From CAVVEQ01 sp963802095 (GTDB lineage: Bacteria; Chloroflexota; Anaerolineae; Anaerolineales; Anaerolineaceae): DNA of 64,000 bases. The notes below the pieces were generated by a model that did no database searches, had not been told where the DNA came from, and was given only the letters and a program-made list of their open reading frames with translations. The stretch covers positions 558,001-622,000 of the forward strand of contig CAWDHI010000001.1 of assembly GCA_963802095.1 (NCBI GenBank), in the 5' to 3' direction. Positions 58,591-64,000 of the stretch are shown in pieces. A program made the translations under genes and the position numbers. Every line of letters begins with the position of its first letter. Position 1 is the first letter of the stretch.

Positions 58591-60450
58591 TCATTCTGAC
58601 TCGAGCATCAATTCTTTGGCTTTCTTGGTTTGTTTCCCCCGCTCCTCAGTATTCAGGACCCGCTTACGAATACGTATCGAATGGGGGGTCACTTCCAATA
58701 ATTCGTCATCGTTCAGGTATTCGATCGCTTCATCGAGGCTCATCAACCTGGTAGGTACGAGACGAATTTCAATATCCTTGTTGGATGAACGCATATTGGT
58801 TAAATGCTTTTTCTTACAAACATTCACCATTAGATCAGTGGGACGGGGTGTTTCCCCCACGACCATACCCTCATAAACCTCAACTCCAGGTCCCACAAAA
58901 AGGGTTGCGCGTTCTTCAGCATTTTTTAATCCAAAATTATTCGTCGTGCCAGTTTCCCAAGCAACAACCGAGCTTGTTGTCCGCGAGACGATTTTGCCCG
59001 CCATGGGGCCGTAACTATCAAAAATCGAATTCATCACTCCGGTCCCATGCGTCGCGGTGAGAAACTGGTATCTGAAGCCCAAGATTCCCCTGGTGGGAAC
59101 AAGGTAGCGGATGTGAACGGATCCATCCGGTAAATTGAGCATATCGAGCATTTTTCCGCGTCTTGAACCCAGCATCTCTACAACGGTGCCAACAGTCTCC
59201 GCGCTCGTCTCTATCTGTAATTCTTCGTAAGGTTCCAACATCTCCCCGGTCTCACTGGTGTGGAAGATTGCCTCCGGACGGGAAACCTCAAATTCGTATC
59301 CTTCTCGTCTCATCGTCTCGATGAGAATCGCCAGGTGAAGTTCTCCCCTCCCCGAAACGATAAAAATATCAGTTCGCTCGGTTTCTTCCACCCGTAGCGC
59401 CACGTTGTTCTTTAGCTCGTCAAACAACCTTTCGCGAAGATTGCGGGAAGTCCCCCACTTACCTTCCCGCCCCGTGAAGGGCGAAGTGTTCACACCAAAG
59501 GTCATTTTTACGGTTGGTTCTTCTACCGATATGGGGGGCAATGCTACCGGGTTTTCCGGGTCCGCTAGTGTCTCTCCGATCGCAATCCCTTCTAACCCGG
59601 CAAGCGCGATTATCTCGCCTGCTTCTGCAGAATCGACCTCAACTTTATCCAAACCTTGGTGGATGTATAAGTATCGGGCTCTTTCTTTAAGTATTTGCCC
59701 TTCAACGGTGATTCGGGCAAGATCCTGGCCTGCTACTATCCTTCCGCCAAATATTCTTCCCACCGCTGTTACCCCGCGGTAATCATCATAACCAAGGTTC
59801 GTTACCAGCATTTGTAACGGAGATTCTAAGTCCACTTCAGGCGCTGGAATGTTATTAAGGATCGCATCAAACAACGGCTGGAGGTTGGGACCAAGGTCCT
59901 GGCTTGTTCCGGCTTGCCCGGTGATCGCATTTGCATAAATGATGGGAAAATCTGCCTGGTGATCGCTTGCGCCAAGCTCGACAAAAAGATCGAAGGTCGA
60001 ATTTACCGATCGATCAGGCTCTGCATCCTTGCGATCCATTTTGTTGATTACAACAATCGCCTTGTGACCCATGGCAAGGGCTTTCTTGAGCACAAACCTT
60101 GTTTGTGCCATTGGGCCTTCTGCTGCGTCGACCAACAGAAGAACACCATCCACCATATTCATCACGCGTTCAACCTCGCCGCCAAAATCAGCGTGGCCAG
60201 GGGTATCGACGATATTGATCTTCACCAAATTGCCGTCACGGTCCGGAATGGCGATGGCGATATTCTTCGCCAGGATGGTAATCCCACGCTCTCGTTCCAG
60301 ATCATTTGAATCCATTACCCGAACAGCAACTTGCTGGTTTTCCCGAAAAACTTTAGCCTGTTTCAACATCCCATCCACCAGGGTGGTTTTTCCATGATCG
60401 ACATGGGCGATGATGGCAATATTCCTTAGGTCGTTTCTTCTGACTAACAT
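58591..60450 (-). CDS. typA: GTP-binding protein TypA/BipA
   Basis: A 619-residue translational GTPase. G1 is AHVDHGKTT, switch I contains ERGITI, G3 is DTPGHADFGG and G4 is NKMDR. The C-terminal BipA-specific region includes GLKNAEERATLFVGPG and KEAEIRLVPTRLMSL-like sequence. BipA binds ribosomes and helps 50S assembly under stress. Length is typical. It is transcribed toward the second AOR operon, and a hairpin lies in its leader. Confidence 0.95.
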   Translation of the reverse strand: MLVRRNDLRNIAIIAHVDHGKTTLVDGMLKQAKVFRENQQVAVRVMDSNDLERERGITILAKNIAIAIPDRDGNLVKINIVDTPGHADFGGEVERVMNMVDGVLLLVDAAEGPMAQTRFVLKKALAMGHKAIVVINKMDRKDAEPDRSVNSTFDLFVELGASDHQADFPIIYANAITGQAGTSQDLGPNLQPLFDAILNNIPAPEVDLESPLQMLVTNLGYDDYRGVTAVGRIFGGRIVAGQDLARITVEGQILKERARYLYIHQGLDKVEVDSAEAGEIIALAGLEGIAIGETLADPENPVALPPISVEEPTVKMTFGVNTSPFTGREGKWGTSRNLRERLFDELKNNVALRVEETERTDIFIVSGRGELHLAILIETMRREGYEFEVSRPEAIFHTSETGEMLEPYEELQIETSAETVGTVVEMLGSRRGKMLDMLNLPDGSVHIRYLVPTRGILGFRYQFLTATHGTGVMNSIFDSYGPMAGKIVSRTTSSVVAWETGTTNNFGLKNAEERATLFVGPGVEVYEGMVVGETPRPTDLMVNVCKKKHLTNMRSSNKDIEIRLVPTRLMSLDEAIEYLNDDELLEVTPHSIRIRKRVLNTEERGKQTKKAKELMLESE

Positions 60451-60483
60451 TTCCTGCGCCTTCCTGTGTATTTACAACAATAC

Positions 60484-60511
60484 ACGACCCCGGGACTTCA
60501 GTCGAGGTCGT
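60484..60511 (-). promoter_or_regulatory. Hairpin in typA 5' region
   Basis: On the typA strand ACGACCTCG pairs with CGGGGTCGT (one T-G pair), a nine-base-pair stem with a ten-base loop that can pair further internally (ACT/AGT). It ends about 33 bases before the typA start. It might be an upstream terminator, a leader structure or a protein site; no uridine tract follows, which argues against a terminator. Confidence 0.4.
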
Positions 60512-60584
60512 CTTCTAATCTTACCAGACACTGATTGACCTGAAAAGGGTCATTTGATGATTCAAAGTATATATAATAAAAGAG

Positions 60585-61418
60585 ATGAATAGACAAAAAA
60601 CTCTGGCTCTGTCTTTAAGTGGGGGTGGCGCAAGAGGAATCGCCCACATCGGGTTTTTGAAAGTATTATCCGACTCCGGCATTCAATTTGACTTTGTTTG
60701 CGGGACAAGTTTTGGCGGTTTCGTTGGAGCTGCGTTGGCAGTCGGCATCACCCCATTGGAGTTGGAAAAAGAAGCATTAAGAATTTCTCGGACTAGTGAA
60801 TTTATCCGATTGCTGGACCCCAACCCGCTTCGCAGGGGATTCCTGGAAGGAAACCGGGTGAAAAAATATATCGAAAAAATTCTTGGTGGAAATCATGAAT
60901 TTGAAAAACTTCTATTTCCCCTCCAGATGGTCGCGGTGGATCTGGGTTCGGGTTCTGAAGTTGTATTGGGATCAGGCGACCTCTTGTCTGCAGTTTACGC
61001 AACCATTGCCATCCCGGGGATATTCAACCCCGTAGAACGCCAGGGACGATTACTGGTTGATGGAGGTGTGCTCAACAACCTTCCGGTGGATCATGCCCGA
61101 GCCACAGGTGCGGATGTGGTTATAGCAGTTAATGTCCAACCACTGGTTGGCACAGAAAATCGTTGGGATTTTTCCCGTTCCTCAAAGCGTTTAATCCCCG
61201 ATGCATTGATTAGCATGTATCGGGCAGAGGTCATTCAATCCAGTCAGTTGACAAGAATGAAGCTGCGTAACTTCCCACCAGATATTTTGATAGAACCACT
61301 AATTCCGGAAGAAATCGATTCACTTTTTGGCTTTAGAGAAGCACGGGTCATTCTCGAAGCAGGTGAAAAAGCAGCAATAAAAGCGATCACAAAGATCAAA
61401 CATTGCTTAGAGAAATAA
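60585..61418 (+). CDS. Patatin-like phospholipase
   Basis: A 277-residue bacterial patatin (RssA/YlbK-like). The oxyanion loop SLSGGGARGIAHIGFLKV, nucleophile GTSFGGFVGAAL (GxSxG, Ser) and catalytic Asp in LLVDGGVLNNLP are all present. These form the Ser-Asp dyad. It is cytoplasmic or membrane-peripheral, with no signal peptide. TATAAT at 60572-60577 ends seven bases before the ATG, so the transcript may be leaderless. It precedes glpK by 21 bases; both relate to glycerolipid turnover, so co-transcription is plausible. Confidence 0.92.
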   Translation: MNRQKTLALSLSGGGARGIAHIGFLKVLSDSGIQFDFVCGTSFGGFVGAALAVGITPLELEKEALRISRTSEFIRLLDPNPLRRGFLEGNRVKKYIEKILGGNHEFEKLLFPLQMVAVDLGSGSEVVLGSGDLLSAVYATIAIPGIFNPVERQGRLLVDGGVLNNLPVDHARATGADVVIAVNVQPLVGTENRWDFSRSSKRLIPDALISMYRAEVIQSSQLTRMKLRNFPPDILIEPLIPEEIDSLFGFREARVILEAGEKAAIKAITKIKHCLEK

Positions 61419-61439
61419 TATATTACAGAGGGAATATCA

Positions 61440-62933
61440 ATGAGCAAATACATTGGTGCGATAGATCAAGGAACTACTTCCACGCGTTTTTTAGCGTTCG
61501 ATCATTCAGGCAATATAATCGCTATCGATCAAAAAGAACATAAACAGATATTTCCAAAACCAGGATGGGTGGAGCATGATCCTAATGAGATATATGAAAA
61601 TACAATAACTGTAATTCGGAACGCACTCCGAAAATCCAACATCTCTATCAATGATATAGCTGCCATTGGAATTACAAACCAGCGGGAGACATCGGTTTTT
61701 TGGGATCGATCCACGGGGGAACCTATTGGAAATGCGATCGTTTGGCAGGATACTCGTACCGATAATATCTGCCTAACCCTATCCATTAATGGAGGTTTAG
61801 ATAGATACCGCGTGCAAACCGGTTTACCCCTCGCAACTTATTTTTCCGGTCCAAAAATCTCTTGGGCAATCCAAAATAATTCACAAATTGAAAAAGCTGC
61901 AAAATCAGGGACTCTTGCTTTTGGAAATATGGATTCGTGGTTAATTTGGAAATTAACCGGCGGTAATCACGGCGGGATCCATATGACAGATGTAACGAAT
62001 GCCTCCCGCACCCTGCTGATGAATCTTGCCACCCTGGATTGGGATGAGGAAATCCTCAGTGATATGGATATTCCAATTTCGATCCTTCCAGAGATTAGAT
62101 CATCTTCAGAAATGTATGGCTATGCGCATATCGATGGCACTGATATCCCCATCGCCGGTGACCTCGGGGATCAACAGGCAGCTCTTTTCGGACAGGTTTG
62201 TTTTTCTCCAGGGGATGCAAAAAATACTTACGGTACCGGATGTTTCATGTTGATGAATACCGGCGAATCCCCCATTCATAGTCGTAATGGTCTGCTTACG
62301 ACTGTCGGATATAAGTTGGGTGCAAGTCATCCAATATTCTGTCTTGAAGGGTCAATTGCCATCGCAGGCGCTCTTGTGCAGTGGTTGCGGGATAACCTCG
62401 GTATCATTGAAAAATCAAACGATATCGAGCCATTGGCTCGGTCCGTTGAAGATAATGGCGGAATTTACTTTGTTCCAGCTTTTTCTGGTCTTTTTGCTCC
62501 TTATTGGCGCAGTGATGCCCGTGGCGCGATTGTTGGGATGACCCGATATATCCACCGAGGGCACATCGCGAGGGCTGTCCTGGAAGCCACTTCGTTTCAA
62601 ACTAAGGAAGTTCTCGATGCCATGAATGCGGATTCCGGTGTGACGCTCACTTCCCTAAAAGTAGATGGCGGAATGGTCATTAACGAATTGCTGATGCAAT
62701 TCCAATCGGACATTCTAAATGTCCCAGTGGTTCGACCACAAATAATGGAAACAACTGCATTAGGTGCAGCGTATGCAGCTGGGCTGGCGGTTGGATACTG
62801 GCGAAATCTGGATCAGTTGAGTAACAATTGGTCTAAATCATCGGAGTGGCGACCGAAAATGGATGAAATCTCCCGCCAGCGGCTTTTTGATGGTTGGAAG
62901 AAAGCGGTCTCCCGCACTCTGGATTGGGTTTAA
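61440..62933 (+). CDS. glpK: Glycerol kinase
   Basis: A 497-residue FGGY-family kinase phosphorylating glycerol to glycerol 3-phosphate. Signatures are the N-terminal YIGAIDQGTTSTRFLAFD, the glycerol-binding ITNQRETSVFWDRSTGEPI and VWQDTRT, GDLGDQQAALFGQVC and TYGTGCFMLMNTG, and the C-terminal DGGMVINELLMQFQSD. Length and motifs are typical. GAGGG about seven bases before the ATG supports the start. It follows the patatin-like lipase. Confidence 0.95.
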   Translation: MSKYIGAIDQGTTSTRFLAFDHSGNIIAIDQKEHKQIFPKPGWVEHDPNEIYENTITVIRNALRKSNISINDIAAIGITNQRETSVFWDRSTGEPIGNAIVWQDTRTDNICLTLSINGGLDRYRVQTGLPLATYFSGPKISWAIQNNSQIEKAAKSGTLAFGNMDSWLIWKLTGGNHGGIHMTDVTNASRTLLMNLATLDWDEEILSDMDIPISILPEIRSSSEMYGYAHIDGTDIPIAGDLGDQQAALFGQVCFSPGDAKNTYGTGCFMLMNTGESPIHSRNGLLTTVGYKLGASHPIFCLEGSIAIAGALVQWLRDNLGIIEKSNDIEPLARSVEDNGGIYFVPAFSGLFAPYWRSDARGAIVGMTRYIHRGHIARAVLEATSFQTKEVLDAMNADSGVTLTSLKVDGGMVINELLMQFQSDILNVPVVRPQIMETTALGAAYAAGLAVGYWRNLDQLSNNWSKSSEWRPKMDEISRQRLFDGWKKAVSRTLDWV

Positions 62934-62958
62934 TACAAATTTGTTCCGGATGTTATTC

Positions 62959-62987
62959 TTGACATTATTCCTCCGCGGATATAAAAT
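62959..62987 (+). promoter_or_regulatory. Sigma70-type promoter for ribosomal protein L25
   Basis: A perfect TTGACA at 62959-62964 and TAAAAT at 62982-62987 are separated by exactly 17 bases. The L25 ATG lies at 63089, so the leader is about 95 bases. This is the best consensus promoter I see in the window. Confidence 0.82.
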
Positions 62988-62994
62988 TCTTTTT

Positions 62995-63033
62995 CGTGCC
63001 GCGGGCACGGATATTTTTTGGCGGTTCTGCCGC
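62995..63033 (+). promoter_or_regulatory. Leader hairpins before ribosomal protein L25
   Basis: Directly after the promoter, CGTGCC (62995) pairs with GGCACG (63004-63009) around a GCG loop, followed a few bases later by six T at 63014-63019, an intrinsic-terminator-like arrangement. A second small hairpin, GCGG/CCGC with loop TTCTG, spans 63021-63033. Together they could act as an attenuator for the L25 gene. The first stem is short, so the effect would be modest. Confidence 0.4.
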
Positions 63034-63088
63034 ATTTCGTAGAGTGAAGGTAACCCATCAGGGTGAGAGGCACTCGAAGGAAGGTAAT

Positions 63089-63736
63089 ATGGAAAAAGTT
63101 GTTATCAATGCAATCCCCCGGACGATCAGGGGTAAACAAGTTGGGGTTTTACGAAGAGAAGGTAAACTCCCAGCTGTAATGTATGGACATCATTTTGAGT
63201 CCACACCAATTACCTTGGAGCTCAGAGAAGCATCCAAAATCCTCAGCTCGGTAACTTCCAGCAGCATTATCACGATTGCGCTGGAAGGTAAAGAGTACGC
63301 TACGCTGGTTCGCGAAAAACAGAAGGATTATCTCCGTAATTCTCTAAAACATGTCGATTTTCAGGTGGTTTCACTCACCGAAAAAATCCGCACCAAAGTT
63401 GCCATCGAGCTCGTTGGTATAGCTCCCGCAGTTAAAGATTTCAACGGTGTGCTTGTAACCGGATTGAACGAGATCGAGGTTGAATCGCTACCCCAGGATT
63501 TGCCCGATCGAATCGTTGTGGACATGGCTGGCCTCTCCAAAATAGGAGATGCATATTATGTGAAGGATATTGTCCTATCTGAAAAGGTGGCCATTCTCCA
63601 GGATGGACAGGAATTGATCGTTCACGTAACCCACCCGGCAGTGGACGAGGTAGTTGTTGAGGAAGCTGTTGCAGGACTTGAAGAACCAGAAGTGATCGAG
63701 AAGGGTAAAAAGGAAGAGGAATTACCCGAAGAATAA
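63089..63736 (+). CDS. rplY: Ribosomal protein bL25 (Ctc type)
   Basis: A 215-residue 5S rRNA-binding protein of the long Ctc/TL5 form, with an N-terminal L25 domain (KVVINAIPRTIRGKQVGVLR, then KLPAVMYGHHFES) and a C-terminal beta domain (LVGIAPAVKDFNGVLVTGLN). The C-terminal ~30 residues are Glu-rich and probably disordered (EEAVAGLEEPEVIEKGKKEE). The start at ATG 63089 has AAGGAAGG upstream; a longer frame from 62996 overlaps the leader hairpins and is rejected. It is monocistronic, with a strong promoter and terminator. Confidence 0.93.
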   Translation: MEKVVINAIPRTIRGKQVGVLRREGKLPAVMYGHHFESTPITLELREASKILSSVTSSSIITIALEGKEYATLVREKQKDYLRNSLKHVDFQVVSLTEKIRTKVAIELVGIAPAVKDFNGVLVTGLNEIEVESLPQDLPDRIVVDMAGLSKIGDAYYVKDIVLSEKVAILQDGQELIVHVTHPAVDEVVVEEAVAGLEEPEVIEKGKKEEELPEE

Positions 63737-63761
63737 TAGGGATCTCATTCGGATCGAATTC

Positions 63762-63795
63762 GAGCTGTCATTAATCGTGGCAGCTCATTTTTTTT
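63762..63795 (+). terminator. Rho-independent terminator after rplY
   Basis: GAGCTGTCA (63762-63770) pairs with TGGCAGCTC (63778-63786) with one T-G pair around a seven-base loop, followed by ATTTTTTTT. A nine-pair stem with an eight-T tract is a classical intrinsic terminator. Confidence 0.9.
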
Positions 63796-63881
63796 ATGAA
63801 TTAAAGGGTCAAGGTAATTTGCTTATTACCTGAAGTTAGTAATATCAAGATTGATAACGATTAGTTTCTTCCCGTTGGATC

Positions 63882-64000
63882 TCAATCAAAAAGTAGGTCT
63901 AATACTCGGGTTAATATTCTTGCTGTAATTCCCCACACGAGTTCCCCCTCATATTCTTGGTAAAAAATAACTTTTTCGATTGAATTATTTGAACGCATGT
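63882..64000 (-). CDS. Nudix hydrolase, CoA pyrophosphatase-like (C-terminal fragment)
   Basis: The last ~39 residues of a gene entering from the right edge. The reverse strand reads IEKVIFYQEYEGELVWGITA followed by RILTRVLDLLFD and TGA at 63882. The WGxTAxIL motif near the C-terminus is typical of CoA pyrophosphatases of the Nudix family (NudL/YeaB type). The Nudix box itself lies outside the window, so assignment is moderate. Confidence 0.65.
   Translation of the reverse strand, partial: MRSNNSIEKVIFYQEYEGELVWGITARILTRVLDLLFD

Noticed and set aside
1..64000. CRISPR arrays, insertion sequences or rRNA genes
   Set aside because: No regularly spaced repeats, transposase genes or rRNA-like sequence were recognised by eye.

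Overview
The window looks like chromosomal DNA of an anaerobic, probably uncultured member of the Chloroflexota (Anaerolineae-like). This is an inference. It rests on the mix of coenzyme F420 genes, Mo/W-pterin enzymes, a DUF1385 protein, ComEA, a GH4 enzyme and ATP-type PEP carboxykinase; no rRNA or other phylogenetic marker gene was analysed. Coding density is very high, with many 1-4 nt overlaps between genes.

Layout. 1-11 kb is housekeeping: a partial MoaB/MogA, a receiver-only response regulator, tRNA-Arg(TCT), two unrecognised proteins, a LysM/M23 peptidase, DUF192, exonuclease III, a LuxR-type regulator, and a minus-strand run (M20 peptidase, DUF1385, ComEA, YqeY, YbeY, endonuclease IV-like). 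11.3-30.4 kb is one plus-strand run of 18 tightly packed genes. It mixes F420 genes (F420:NADP oxidoreductase, cofE, cofD, cofC, a luciferase-like F420 enzyme) with an almost complete selenium-dependent molybdenum hydroxylase (SDMH) set: ssnA, two hydroxylases of different subunit architecture, xdhC, yqeB, a yqeC-mocA fusion and a second mocA-like gene. A CBS-containing pyrophosphatase sits between them. 30.4-35 kb holds a MrfA/MrfB (YprA/YprB)-like DNA repair pair; the helicase carries an inserted HNH domain. 35.1-45 kb holds a GH4/PfkB sugar pair, a prepilin peptidase, pckA, a large lipoprotein, nusB, Asp23, a LarA-like racemase and a metallo-hydrolase. 45.2 kb is a Xer-like recombinase with a dif-like site directly upstream.

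46.2-58.6 kb is the most notable region. An eight-gene minus-strand operon encodes a MoaD-like protein, an aldehyde:ferredoxin oxidoreductase (AOR) family enzyme, a four-cluster ferredoxin, HdrA-MvhD, an HdrC-ferredoxin-MvhD fusion, MvhG, MvhA and a polyferredoxin. The hdrA reading frame is interrupted by one in-frame UGA, exactly where the second cysteine of the conserved Cys-x-x-Cys motif is expected, and a hairpin of bacterial SECIS type follows it. I read it as a selenocysteine codon, so the gene is one 836-residue selenoprotein. A mirrored ferredoxin-AOR-MoaD module runs divergently from the same 171-bp spacer. No HdrB gene is present, so this is probably a hydrogenase-linked, flavin-based electron-bifurcating AOR complex rather than a methanogen-type heterodisulfide reductase.

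58.6-64 kb returns to housekeeping: typA, a patatin-like lipase, glpK, ribosomal protein L25 and the end of a Nudix hydrolase. Two separate selenium traits (SDMH maturation genes and a probable Sec-HdrA) lie about 20 kb apart. The genome should therefore encode SelD, SelA, SelB and tRNA-Sec; none of these is in the window.
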